This document shows, in pieces, positions 8,201-15,940 of a stretch of 64,000 nucleotides of DNA (positions within the stretch are counted from its first letter, which is position 1; the number at the start of each line of letters is the position of its first letter). The notes under the pieces are model-generated. The model was not told the DNA's origin and did not search any database. It saw nothing but the letters and a program-made list of their open reading frames with translations. Both the position numbers and the translations under genes were made by a program. This stretch comes from an uncultured Chlorobiota bacterium (GTDB lineage Bacteria > Bacteroidota > Ignavibacteria > UBA10030 > UBA6906). Where the stretch lies: contig CAADGV010000020.1 in NCBI GenBank assembly GCA_900696645.1, positions 1 through 64,000 on the forward strand, written 5' to 3'.

Positions 8201-10698
8201 CAGATGTAGTAGGAAACGACATTCCCGGCTACAACCCCTCCGCCAAATGTGAATTGATATTGATCGCCGCCGAGTGATGTTGCCGTGGCAGGCGTGTAGG
8301 CTCCTGCATTGATCCTCCAGTATAGGACCGGGAGACCACCTCCTGCTGTCGGAACACCGGATGGGTCGGCAATTGTTGCCGTTATGGTTCGTGCAGCAAG
8401 AGAAAGGGTGTTGCCAAGAGGTGTGTAGGTTATTACCGGACCTGTAATGTCAAGGGGAATCCCTGCAAACTCATCGGCTCCTATATCGGGAGTTGTGCCG
8501 TTGCGTGCATTGCCGTCAATGTCCGTTGCAATACCTGCGACGGGGGTTCCGCCAGACTCCAATTGTGTTGCTATTGCGGGATTGATATGGAGATCACTCG
8601 TTGCAAGAAAATTCGGCGTCTCCGAAACGCTGTTTCCATCCTGACTTGTTGCCGTCTTCCAGTCGGCAAGGGTCGCTTGATCAACTGTTGTGAGTCCTGT
8701 AAATCCACCCGTTCCATCGGCTCGCAGATTATTGTAGTTGGAAAGGAATGTACCCGTTGCAGTGGAACGAGTGATTGCATAATGCTTTCCTGTTCCTGCA
8801 CCGTTGCTTCGGGCGTTGTAGAAGTTGTTGTTCATGACGCTATCGGTTGGACTCGCCGAACGGAAGTAACATGATGTGCTTCCGTTGTTGCCGGTCCCCG
8901 GTACACCGCCAATGCGAACGGAGTTGTAGAAAACCCCGACAACTCCCGAGCCTTCGACAGAAATACCGCGCAAACTTCCGGCAGTACCGGTATGTGATGT
9001 CACGCCGGCGGTGTCAAGATAGATGAAATTGTTGTAAATCCGTGAAGGTATAGCGGAAGAAAAGGACAGCAACCGGATTGCCTTCGTATTCGGGCTTGTT
9101 GCTGTAGCGCTCGGCGAGATACTATGTATCTTGTTGTTGAATGCACGAATACTCATACTTGTGCCGTTTGTGTATATCCCGTTGAGCGCTGTCGCACTTA
9201 CTCCCGGAAAGGGAATGGTGAAATACATTTCGTTTCCGGAAATCTCCAGGTTGGAATATCCGGCCTGACCGTTGATAGCCGCACCATTTGTGCTGGTGTT
9301 CTGCTGCCAGTCACGTATAACATTATTGATAACCCTGCAACCGTCGGAGAGTATGGTTGTGGAGCCGTTGAATGTTACTCCCCCCATTGGACGAGCGGTA
9401 ACTGTGGCCGGATCATTTGCTTCCAGAGTGCAGCTTTCAACGGTGTTGTTGTTGTTGGCAATGTTGATCGTGTTGATGGTGTTGGGAACACCAAAGAGGA
9501 CGGCGCCGTTTGTTGTGGTTCCCGTTGATCCTGATGCCTTGATCGTCATCCTCTTGAACGTGGAGTTTTGTGTACCGTCTTGGGCAATAATACCGCCGCC
9601 GGCAATGGTCCCGGTATACTCGAGCGTCAAGCTCTGACCACTTCCGATACCGTCAATCGTTACGTAGCGGGCTCCCCGTACACGGAACACGAAATTGTTG
9701 TTCGTAACTCCTGCACGCGTCAAGGTAATGGCTGCAGAAGCGGCAGGTCTGAGTGTTACCGTATTGGTTGAGCTCGTGCCCGGTATATGATCAATGCGGG
9801 CGGTATCAGTCGCCGCGAGCGTGAACCCGCTGAGAATGCTTACCGTAATCGGAGATGACACACCCTTATCCCGAAGATCTGCAAAAGCGGCTTGTAGCGT
9901 TGTGTAATCGCCAGCCCCGCCAACTGTCTTGTTCGTTGAGATGGGTACGGGCGGTGTGAAGGTATATGTCGTTCCGCTTGGCAGGAAGCCGGAAATCGCA
10001 GCATTGTTCACAGAGTTGTTTGCGACCAACCGCGATGCAGTAGCCGGCGCGGCGGGTGTTATGCTGATGAAATGGTTCTGGTTGAGATCAGCCGTCGTGC
10101 TGTTGGCAAGCATGTCTGCAAGGCCGATGCTGGCCGTGTAGGTTGCTGTACCGAGCGACATTGCACCGTACACAAATTCGATGACATTTGTGGTTTCATA
10201 CAGCTTGATCTGAAAATTCACATCCGGCGTGGTGTTTCCAGAGAAAGCCATCCCTTGAAATTCCACTGTGAGAATCCGGTTGGGGGCCGAGCCTGTTACT
10301 ACATAATGCACTTGTCCTGAAGGTCCCGTTGCAAGATCGTCCCACAGACCGCATACCATGATCCCATTTGAATGTATGGAGTTGGAAAACAAAAGCCCTG
10401 TTGCAGCAGTGTTGAAAGTGAGGAACCCATTGGCCGAGCCCCGAAACTCTGTGTACGTTATTCCGTCGTACACAAAGTTGAAACCTATGGCGGCGTTCGC
10501 AGCACCGTCGTCACTCGAAGGTCCTACCAATTGTGTCGAGCCGGTGATCGGAACATACGTTCCTGCCGATTCCCCAAATGTGTATCCCCCCACCCCGGCT
10601 ATTGTTGCCGAAGAAAGAAATACAGTCAGCAGGAGCAAACTCAGTATCGAAGTAACGAGCCTGAGCCCTCCTCCTTTTTCTTGGTATGCATGGTTCAT
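5209..10698 (-). CDS. Giant secreted beta-helix protein with T9SS sorting domain
   Basis: About 1829 aa. I chose ATG 10698 rather than the longer frame from 10782, because a strong GGAGGG site lies 6 nt upstream and the protein then begins with a normal signal peptide (MNHAYQEKGGG, then SILSLLLLTVFLSS). Order of parts: an N-terminal beta-sandwich (residues about 40-235, FNFVYDGITYTEF and GLWDDLATG); a first parallel beta-helix opened by GGAGDYTTLQAAFADL (about 255-720); a linker resembling surface Ig-like regions (about 730-880); a second beta-helix opened by GTGGTYATLTAAFADL (about 885-1640); a FN3-like segment (WRTISEINNYGFYVERRG); and a C-terminal T9SS sorting domain (QNYPNPFNPST to KKMLLLK). 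The beta-helix parts resemble right-handed helix adhesins or polysaccharide-active proteins, but no catalytic residues can be assigned. Residues about 980-1058 are an unusual charged insert. Confidence 0.88.
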   Translation of the reverse strand: MNHAYQEKGGGLRLVTSILSLLLLTVFLSSATIAGVGGYTFGESAGTYVPITGSTQLVGPSSDDGAANAAIGFNFVYDGITYTEFRGSANGFLTFNTAATGLLFSNSIHSNGIMVCGLWDDLATGPSGQVHYVVTGSAPNRILTVEFQGMAFSGNTTPDVNFQIKLYETTNVIEFVYGAMSLGTATYTASIGLADMLANSTTADLNQNHFISITPAAPATASRLVANNSVNNAAISGFLPSGTTYTFTPPVPISTNKTVGGAGDYTTLQAAFADLRDKGVSSPITVSILSGFTLAATDTARIDHIPGTSSTNTVTLRPAASAAITLTRAGVTNNNFVFRVRGARYVTIDGIGSGQSLTLEYTGTIAGGGIIAQDGTQNSTFKRMTIKASGSTGTTTNGAVLFGVPNTINTINIANNNNTVESCTLEANDPATVTARPMGGVTFNGSTTILSDGCRVINNVIRDWQQNTSTNGAAINGQAGYSNLEISGNEMYFTIPFPGVSATALNGIYTNGTSMSIRAFNNKIHSISPSATATSPNTKAIRLLSFSSAIPSRIYNNFIYLDTAGVTSHTGTAGSLRGISVEGSGVVGVFYNSVRIGGVPGTGNNGSTSCYFRSASPTDSVMNNNFYNARSNGAGTGKHYAITRSTATGTFLSNYNNLRADGTGGFTGLTTVDQATLADWKTATSQDGNSVSETPNFLATSDLHINPAIATQLESGGTPVAGIATDIDGNARNGTTPDIGADEFAGIPLDITGPVITYTPLGNTLSLAARTITATIADPSGVPTAGGGLPVLYWRINAGAYTPATATSLGGDQYQFTFGGGVVAGNVVSYYICAQDSAGPPNVSCSPAVGAAGFSANPPAVSTPPTTPSSYIILTGISGSIDVGTGGTYATLTAAFADLATKALVGPVIFNLTDALYTTPAETFPITINAILGASAVNTLTIKPATGIAVVISGSGNIFTLNGASYVIFDGITLAEPGDAPMNNGTATSKARSVDETPSHGLVPATAGQDALRVNLIGPMVAAEASGEKEVVESLPQAMTETEAENPQITPATQMSPMRLNIGESLLIRNASATGSAITFINDATNNAIKNATIESGNTSSTSGTILFSTSTGTLGNSNNTIENCKIRDRSDAAGVPANAVYSSGTALAPNANNTISGCEIFNWTIGGVHVAATGAGDGWVVNPSSFYQTAARTTALVPIRILGGNGHTISGNSIGGSAPNRSGDPMTTTTTFTAILLTVGTTTPTSVQGNTISNLNISGGSTQTWAGISVTAGNVNIGTTSGNTIGGGASAWDTIRVSYDARAIYNTGAGVVHIENNVIGNLAYYRIAGDELKGIRVNAGTTTIRNNIIRDLKSNASSSTTFFLTGIHIGTATSGNLIEGNRINNLYQFNATGGCFNIGMFVAGAVTSTEIKRNLIYGIDGEAANNLYGIYSALGSVTYSNNMIALNPSAVDHFVGGIRDAGAGTNNWFFNSVSLSGTQGGGSVSTLAFFRDGTATVNIKDNIFVNTRTGGTGAHVVISNLNAAATGWDPGASNYNILNGDPLAIGVWLAGGVPTDFATWQTNSSGDANSSTYAVTFVNSVSDLHLNSIHNGDMNLKGIPAGGITVDFDDQTRDTQAPYIGADELSTPLPVQLASFTGRANPNGSGILLEWRTISEINNYGFYVERRGENEQQFVEVPNSFVPGNGTTNEPKDYSFLDNTLTASGVYYYRLRQVDLDGTLHRTEPITVSYVLTSVPEVAPKVFALFQNYPNPFNPSTEIKFSVERSDRATLEVYNLLGQKVATLFDGIAEAGQYYRIRLNAADLASGMYLYRLQSGTRNDLKKMLLLK

Positions 10699-11220
10699 AG
10701 TGCCCTCCAAAGTTAAGATGGTTGTTGAGATTAGTTCGTTAGCTGTATTCGAAATGTTTTTATCAGATTTAGTCCGGCGCATATTACTTAAGGCCGGCAG
10801 CGCATGTTCGCAACACTCATGAGCGTGTCGCTACATCGCATCTCGACTTACGTGAAGCAATTGTTCGAAAGGTTCTGGGCCCCCCTCTCTGATGAGGTAA
10901 TGCTGCGAACTGAATTGTGGAGCTACTTTCTATTGATCAAAAAGGAACAGTTGTCTCAATATGCAAGCAAATGGTACGACGACAAGGCGGAGGATTGTGA
11001 GCCCTTGCGCGTGCCTCTGGTCTGATCAACTATACTATCCGGTTTCGGATAAGATTATTCTGAAGTGAAAACGGTGCCCGATTGCCCCTACTACAATTGG
11101 CTCTGTGAGTCAGCCAATTTCAGCAACACATGTGAATATAGCTCAAAGAAAGCTCAATTGTCAACAGGAAAGCAGCAACTTTGAAGAAATTATTGAGAGG
11201 GGGGCTTTGTACACGTAATG
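10699..11220. other. Intergenic region, no gene seen
   Basis: 522 bp between two minus-strand secreted-protein genes. The part near 10699-10800 should carry the promoter of the large beta-helix gene. A small perfect hairpin (tatccg, loop gttt, cggata) lies at 11036-11051. A 73-codon plus-strand frame at 10804-11025 has no ribosome site and no recognisable motif, and I do not call it. Confidence 0.5.
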
Positions 11221-12864
11221 TTACCGTATCAGCACCATGCGTTTTGTTTTCCAAGGGGATAATGCGCCGGTTGAATTTTTCAACACCAACCGATAAAAGT
11301 ATGTGCCACTGGGAAGGGGGATACCACTTCGTGAAACCGGGTTGAAATCAACTGTATAAACTACCCCTGCTTCTGCAATCTCATTGAACAACGAAGAAAC
11401 CTCACGTCCCAGAACATCAAACACAGCAATTGCAGCGTATGTTGTGTTGGCGGCAGAAAACTCGATGCGAGTAATCGGATTGAACGGATTCGGATAGTTC
11501 TGCGACAGCGTGTAAGATATCGGAGTCAAGGCGGGGACATGCAGTATGATGTTCAGCTGGATCGGTTCGAAGAAGTGTACCGTTCCGTCCAAATCAATCT
11601 GCTTCAATCGGTACGAGAGAGACCCCTGCAGTATAGGTAATGCATCTGCAAACCGGTAGTACTGGGGCTGCAGTGTTGTTCCTCGCCCCGGAATAAAACC
11701 ATCCGGAACAGTCATGAAACCTGAGTCGGGAAGAATCCGCCGCTGAACTTCAAAACCGTAGTTGTTTGTTTCTGACACTGTTCGCCATTCCAACACGACG
11801 CTGTCACCGGTTGCGTTAACGCTGCCTGTAAACGACGCGAGTTGTACAGGAACAACTATGCGAGGAAATGCAAACAATGCTGTGACCGGCAGATGGTCGG
11901 ATGCGTTATGCAACGCGTTTGCGATGCTATCTGGAACGGCGGCATTAGGGAGACGGTTAATAGAATCGTTGTAATGATTGCCGTCGTTGCCGTATGCTGC
12001 ATAACTGGAAGTAATGATCCGGTCTGCCATTGTGCTTGAGGTCAGGATGATATCGAATCGATCATCCATTCCGCCTGTTGCTCCTCCGCCAAAAGAACGC
12101 ACACGAGGCGATTGTGTATGGTGTTGGGCGAACGTCATACTGTTCCACGTTCCCGTCAGGTTTAGCGGATCAAAAGCCCTCCCGATGTTGATTGTTTCAC
12201 TGCCAATCAACTTTTGCCATGCAGGCTCGGAACTTCTGTAGATATTGTAGTCACCGACGATAACGAATTGTACTCCGGCCGGTAGTGAATTGAGATGATC
12301 CCGCAGTATTGTCGCCTCGGCAAGTCGTAACTGTTCGTTGGCGGAGCCGCTGCTTGCTTTGAGATGGAGGGAATAGATATACAACTCCTCGGCAGAGTTT
12401 TTCGGCCTGACGACATATTCAGCAATATCACGCAGCGCAGTAGGGATATATGAAGCCCGTATGAATTCCCATTTTTCTGTTCTGTAATACAAACCGTTAT
12501 CTGTATCGGGACCGTCGTTGAACGGAACGTGCGTGAATGTTCCCGGTACAACAAGATCTAGCACAGCGGTTTGAAATTCTGCCATTCCCGCCGCGCTTGT
12601 CATCTCCTGCACCACAAGAATATCAGGAGAAAGCCCGTGCATGATTTTGCGGAATTCCGGATTGCGTGTTGCCGAAGTCGACCCGGGGTAGTTCAGCAGG
12701 TTGTAGCTGGCGATGCGAAGTGTATCATACTGCTGGGCATGGGAGGTGACACCGCCAAGGAAAACGAGTCCGAGGAAAAGGAACCTTGTACGGGCGGCTA
12801 CATGCCGGCTCGTGAGGCGTGTGAAGAAATAGTCAAATATGGTTGTGATGATACCCCCGGCAAT
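11221..12864 (-). CDS. Secreted endonuclease/exonuclease/phosphatase-fold protein with T9SS sorting domain
   Basis: The first in-frame ATG (12642) lies inside the domain. The frame is open upstream to the stop at 12876-12874, and the upstream part encodes essential sequence: a hydrophobic signal segment (LFLGLVFLGG, then SHAQ, 12780-12733) and the family's opening strand LRIASYNLLNYPG (12720-12682). Catalytic EEP motifs are visible: Asn in SYNLLNY, Glu in VVQEM, VIVGDYN (Asp-x-Asn) and ASDHLPV (Asp-His). An FN3-like region (WRTVSETNNYGFEVQRR) and a T9SS sorting domain (SQNYPNPFNPIT to KRMVLIR) follow. No ATG, GTG or TTG exists between the upstream stop and 12642. I give the frame from ATT 12864, but the true start is unresolved (rare start codon or a base error). 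Likely a secreted nuclease or phosphodiesterase. Confidence 0.8.
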   Translation of the reverse strand: MAGGIITTIFDYFFTRLTSRHVAARTRFLFLGLVFLGGVTSHAQQYDTLRIASYNLLNYPGSTSATRNPEFRKIMHGLSPDILVVQEMTSAAGMAEFQTAVLDLVVPGTFTHVPFNDGPDTDNGLYYRTEKWEFIRASYIPTALRDIAEYVVRPKNSAEELYIYSLHLKASSGSANEQLRLAEATILRDHLNSLPAGVQFVIVGDYNIYRSSEPAWQKLIGSETINIGRAFDPLNLTGTWNSMTFAQHHTQSPRVRSFGGGATGGMDDRFDIILTSSTMADRIITSSYAAYGNDGNHYNDSINRLPNAAVPDSIANALHNASDHLPVTALFAFPRIVVPVQLASFTGSVNATGDSVVLEWRTVSETNNYGFEVQRRILPDSGFMTVPDGFIPGRGTTLQPQYYRFADALPILQGSLSYRLKQIDLDGTVHFFEPIQLNIILHVPALTPISYTLSQNYPNPFNPITRIEFSAANTTYAAIAVFDVLGREVSSLFNEIAEAGVVYTVDFNPVSRSGIPLPSGTYFYRLVLKNSTGALSPWKTKRMVLIR

Positions 12865-12945
12865 CTTGTTGCACTACTGTAACTACAACAAATATGCCTT
12901 CATGGGATGTTGTTGAGGTCACACCGGTATCATCGGGTGGCGGTG

Positions 12946-13203
12946 TTAGTTTCTCCTGTCGTTCAGCGACTCACGAGCGGAACCTTCTTGCATATTCTCG
13001 AGAAACATGCTGCGTAGTGTTCTGTACTCGCGATACAGGTTCAACGTATATGAACGGAGAAGTTCCAATTCGTCATGTTCCGATAAATCATCAATCGAAA
13101 CGTGCGCACGCCCGTCGCGTCGCTGAATTTCCTTCAGCTTGTTCACCACAAGGGCGTTAAGGTGAGGGTCAAGATTATTGAGGTTGCGGAAGTAGTCTCC
13201 CAT
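12946..13203 (-). CDS. Small conserved-looking protein of unknown function
   Basis: 85 aa, starting at ATG 13203 with an excellent AGAGGAG site 6 nt upstream; a TTG two codons earlier is less likely. The product is charged and apparently helical, cytoplasmic, without signal peptide or membrane segment (MGDYFRNLNNLDPHLNAL, then KLKEIQRRDG, DDLSEHDELELLRSY and an Arg/Glu-rich tail). It stands alone, facing the same way as the secreted nuclease gene. I do not recognise the family. The strong ribosome site and protein-like composition make it a likely real gene. Confidence 0.65.
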   Translation of the reverse strand: MGDYFRNLNNLDPHLNALVVNKLKEIQRRDGRAHVSIDDLSEHDELELLRSYTLNLYREYRTLRSMFLENMQEGSARESLNDRRN

Positions 13204-13437
13204 TACCAACTCCTCTGATTGAAAGATATTGTGTTAGATGTACGGTCCGGGGACGGAACACGAGGAAAGATCATGGGGGACATCTGCCTGCACGATACGC
13301 AGGCGTCATTCGTGCGCACAATATACTACGTCCTTCGACGTAGGAATGTAGCGGCGCGCAAACACTCCGCACTTTGTGTGAATGTTTCGAATTACGTCAA
13401 ACAGATGCCAAGAGAAGTGACGGCATGAAGATCAGGT

Positions 13438-13472
13438 CACAGTGGAGCCGTAGGGGAAACGGATCCACTGTG
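13438..13472. other. Long hairpin just downstream of the HTH gene
   Basis: Arms cacagtgga and tccactgtg (9 bp, perfect) enclose ccgt/acgg (4 bp) with one mismatch between them and a 7-nt loop. It lies 12 bp beyond the stop of the minus-strand HTH gene. It lacks a T-tract on the minus strand, so it may be a protective 3' hairpin or a relic of an element end rather than a classical terminator. Confidence 0.6.
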
Positions 13473-13483
13473 GTGCCGGTATG

Positions 13484-13942
13484 TTAGTGACGAAACGCGG
13501 ACTGCTGATTCAGCGTGTGAAGATCGTTCCCCAGTACACCGTGGGGAGCTGTCTCTGAATCTTCAAGGCGCTTCAGGATTTTCCAGATTGTGCGTTCGGA
13601 GATTTTGATGTTGTGTTTTTCCTGCAGTATTGCTTTGAGCCGGCGCTGACCAAATCCGGTCTGTTCCTTCAGGCGTTTGAGCAACTGCACGCTTGATTCG
13701 GGAGTTGCACTCGGAAAATGATGCGGCCTGCGCGATTGGTCAACCAGACTCTTGGTATCGCTTCCCGACTGACGGTATCGCTTCAACCACTTATAGAACG
13801 TTTTGCGACTGATCCCGAACCGCTTGCACACTTCCTGCGCGCTGCCCGTTTCATCGTAGCAAATCATCCACGCAAGCCGCGGATGTAACGATGAACTCTG
13901 CTCGGTTCCATGCGGAGCACGTTCGCTGTTGTCTTTTGTCAT
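13484..13942 (-). CDS. Solo helix-turn-helix protein related to IS481/IS3-type transposase N-termini
   Basis: 152 aa from ATG 13942, which has AGGTGGGG 4 nt upstream; a GTG three codons earlier is possible. Residues about 27-62 (WMICYDETGSAQEVCKR then FGISRKTFYKWLKRYRQ) are a typical transposase-type HTH. A second, winged HTH follows at about 85-130 (LKRLKEQTGFGQRRLKAIL, then ISERTIWKILKRL). In IS481-like transposases this pair precedes an rve/DDE catalytic domain. Here the frame stops after the second HTH and no DDE domain is found downstream. It is either a transposase remnant or a domesticated DNA-binding protein. It has a good ribosome site and no internal frameshift. Confidence 0.7.
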   Translation of the reverse strand: MTKDNSERAPHGTEQSSSLHPRLAWMICYDETGSAQEVCKRFGISRKTFYKWLKRYRQSGSDTKSLVDQSRRPHHFPSATPESSVQLLKRLKEQTGFGQRRLKAILQEKHNIKISERTIWKILKRLEDSETAPHGVLGNDLHTLNQQSAFRH

Positions 13943-14370
13943 AGACCCCACCTATGTTGTTGATGTTGAGTTTTGGATGCACTACACATCCTTCGTTGTT
14001 GAGGCCTCAGGCAGGGGGGGTAGGAATTTGGGGGGGAGATCCAAAACGCCGCACACAATAGCCTTACTTCTTGCCTCACACCTGAGACTATCTCACGCGA
14101 TATGCCAATGTTTAGGTTGTGAGTCTGAAGGATGCAATATGATGCAAAAGGGAGGAAAACAGATACGAAATCGGAAAAAGTATCGCCGGCGAGTCAGACA
14201 AAGTATGACGCGCCGGCCGGCGGAGCGCTCACCCTTGTTCATCCTACACGTTGCTTGTACATTTTACAATCATTTTTGAGGAGAGAGTTGCGGCGGAATA
14301 CCTTCGCAAGCACTCTTCGCCGGAGGTTTCACAACTGCAGATTGGCGGCGAGACTGTTGGATGGCTCACA
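13943..14370. other. Intergenic region, no gene seen
   Basis: About 430 bp between the HTH gene and the terminator of tRNA-Ser. It contains two short G-runs (around 14014-14020 and 14030-14036) and several short frames without ribosome sites. I see no supported gene. Confidence 0.5.
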
Positions 14371-14400
14371 AAAAGAAGTCCCGCAACATTTCGCGGGACT
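14371..14400 (-). terminator. Intrinsic terminator of tRNA-Ser
   Basis: Perfect 8-bp stem agtcccgc/gcgggact (14377-14384 and 14393-14400) with an 8-nt loop. It is followed on the minus strand by TCTTTTTG. It lies downstream of the minus-strand tRNA-Ser gene and past the duplicated tRNA fragment. Confidence 0.8.
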
Positions 14401-14467
14401 CTGTTTGCGGAGAGGGAGGGATTCTCCGCCGGAGGCGGATGCGCCTATGGCGCAGAACCCTCAATAG
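14400..14467 (-). repeat. Partial duplicate of the tRNA-Ser 3' end carrying a double-palindrome insert
   Basis: A 25-bp stretch (tctgtttgcggagagggagg plus gattc) occurs at 14400-14424 and again at 14468-14492, where it is the 3' end of the tRNA-Ser gene and its flank. In the first copy the T-loop is interrupted by about 30 bp made of two adjacent palindromes, tccgcc-gga-ggcgga (14424-14438) and gcgcc-tat-ggcgc (14440-14452). The sequence then resumes with aaccctc-atag as in the intact gene. This looks like a small palindromic element inside a duplicated tRNA tail. Confidence 0.75.
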
Positions 14468-14475
14468 TCTGTTTG

Positions 14476-14562
14476 CGGAGAGGGAGGGATTCGAACCCTC
14501 GATAGCCTTACGACTATACTAGTTTTCGAGACTAGCGCCTTCAACCACTCGGCCACCTCTCC
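14476..14562 (-). tRNA. tRNA-Ser (anticodon CGA)
   Basis: 87-nt gene on the minus strand with a full class II cloverleaf: acceptor GGAGAGG/CCTCTCC, D-arm GGCCGAGTGG, anticodon loop CTCGAAA (anticodon CGA, reads UCG), a long variable arm, and T-arm gaggg-TTCGAAT-ccctc. The discriminator is G. CCA is not encoded (next bases CAA), so a CCA-adding enzyme is required. Confidence 0.95.
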
Positions 14563-14636
14563 GGCCTTGCATATGGTCATGTGGCAGTTCGATGCACGCC
14601 CAATATATGAAACACACAGTCTGAAATCAATTTACG

Positions 14637-15131
14637 CTATCCGACGTGTTCCTCAATATGATTTTGGTGAACCGCAAATTCGACTATCATCGGATTGGCG
14701 AGCCGCTCGTAATCCTCAAATCGCATTCTTATTGATTCCGTGTGCGTGCACGCATTGAACACAATCTCCTTCTGGTTTGCCAGAGCGTTGTCAACAATGA
14801 CAGGCATTCCGTAGAGGTTGCCGAAGGGCGGCATTGCCCCTAACTCGCAATTCGGAAACAGGTGGTCGAGTTCTTCTTCAGGTACGAGGTGGATGTTGTG
14901 TGTTTCCAGCGCATCCCGCAGCTTACGCTGGTCAATGCGATAATCAGCGCGAAGAACAACCAGCCAGTTTTGCATTCCCGCCTTCACGACAAGCGTCTTC
15001 GCAGTTACGTTGTCGGGAACATGCGTTGCCAACGCAACATCGTGTGCCGAGAATGCCGGCAAATGACTGTGAACGCGGAATTCAATTCCATTCTTTTGCA
15101 GGTAACGGAAGAGTTCATTCGTAGCCGACAT
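14637..15131 (-). CDS. YbaK/EbsC-type aminoacyl-tRNA deacylase
   Basis: 164 aa, the normal length for this family. It matches the ProX/YbaK fold: N-terminal helix with NELFRYLQKNGIEFRVHSH, then DVALATHVPDNVTAKTLVVK with the family's conserved Lys, a central strand WLVVLRADYRID, and the GAMPPFGNLYGMPVIVD loop typical of the editing pocket. Members hydrolyse mischarged tRNAs (Cys- or Ala-tRNAPro, for example) in trans; the substrate cannot be told from sequence. It lies next to tRNA-Ser on the same strand, separated by 74 bp. The start at ATG 15131 is preceded by an AAAGGGG ribosome site. Confidence 0.88.
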   Translation of the reverse strand: MSATNELFRYLQKNGIEFRVHSHLPAFSAHDVALATHVPDNVTAKTLVVKAGMQNWLVVLRADYRIDQRKLRDALETHNIHLVPEEELDHLFPNCELGAMPPFGNLYGMPVIVDNALANQKEIVFNACTHTESIRMRFEDYERLANPMIVEFAVHQNHIEEHVG

Positions 15132-15182
15132 GAGAACCCCTTTCTATTGGTCTGATGAATTGTGTCGATTATGTTGTTGATG

Positions 15183-15425
15183 TCAGATGATTCCCAACAC
15201 CTTGAGTATGATGCCGAATACTCCAGCCGTAATCAGGCCGATAACAAGATAGAATTGCCAGGATGTTCCTTCCTGTTCCTGCGGTCTTGTCTGGGTGTGT
15301 GAGCCTGCGGCATTCTTTTCATTCTCTCGTTTGTGTTTCGATTCATTCTTTGCAGTTTCCGCAAGTCGGAACTGTGCGGTGTCATGCATTTGCGGCGATT
15401 CTGCTTTTGTTTTGATGTGTGCCAT
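15183..15425 (-). CDS. Small single-pass membrane protein
   Basis: 80 aa, starting at ATG 15425 with a strong AGGAGG site 7 nt upstream. The first 50 residues are hydrophilic and rich in Lys, Glu, Gln and Asn (ETAKNESKHKRENEKN). Residues about 57-80 are one membrane segment (FYLVIGLITAGVFGIILKVL), giving a tail-anchored topology with the charged part probably cytoplasmic. The family is not recognised. It lies 51 bp upstream of the YbaK gene in the same direction and may be cotranscribed with it. Confidence 0.65.
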   Translation of the reverse strand: MAHIKTKAESPQMHDTAQFRLAETAKNESKHKRENEKNAAGSHTQTRPQEQEGTSWQFYLVIGLITAGVFGIILKVLGII

Positions 15426-15574
15426 GTGAAATCCTCCTGTTCAAAAAGTACAAATACAAGAAGTATCATCCGCTCCGGTATGCAGATAGGCCGCAACACG
15501 TGCGGATGAATGCCTGTTTTGACTGTGAAAGAACTGTGACCGGCAATGGCGGCTTGCGAAACGGCTACCGCCTT

Positions 15575-15940
15575 TCAAGAACCCTGATGCAAAGGAGGGG
15601 CTCGATCACTCGGGGAGGAAAAAAACAATATGCGAAACGGAGCGGGACTCTCCGGCGTGCGCGATGTAACAAGATGCCGGATATGTCCTGTGTGGAATTC
15701 TTCGGAAATACAATCCAGCGAGAACGACAACTGCTTTATCAGCGGAACGTGGCGTCGCTGAACGAGGGAGGTACTGGGCGATGTACCCGGAATTTCACGA
15801 GGGCTGTCGGCTCGTACAGTAAATGTTGCGGGGCCGGGGGCCGAGTATGTCGGCACGATGAGATCACACGCAGCAACGTAAGAGACCTGCAAATAGAGAA
15901 ACGCCAGAAACCCGTACACTATGTTGCCCATCGTTTTCAT
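15575..15940 (-). CDS. Possible small secreted protein, unknown
   Basis: About 121 aa if started at ATG 15940. The N-terminus MKTMGNIVYGFLAFLYLQV with SYVAAC resembles a signal peptide. The remainder is Pro/Ser/Arg-rich without known motifs. The frame stays open upstream to 16048, and no good ribosome site precedes 15940. An equally long plus-strand frame overlaps it (15419-16018) and looks worse. Treat as tentative; this is the only coding candidate in the 15426-16180 gap. Confidence 0.35.
   Translation of the reverse strand: MKTMGNIVYGFLAFLYLQVSYVAACDLIVPTYSAPGPATFTVRADSPREIPGTSPSTSLVQRRHVPLIKQLSFSLDCISEEFHTGHIRHLVTSRTPESPAPFRILFFSSPSDRAPPLHQGS

Noticed and set aside
10804-11025. 73-codon plus-strand frame between two minus-strand genes
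   Set aside because: No ribosome site, no homology that I recognise, opposite to local gene direction.
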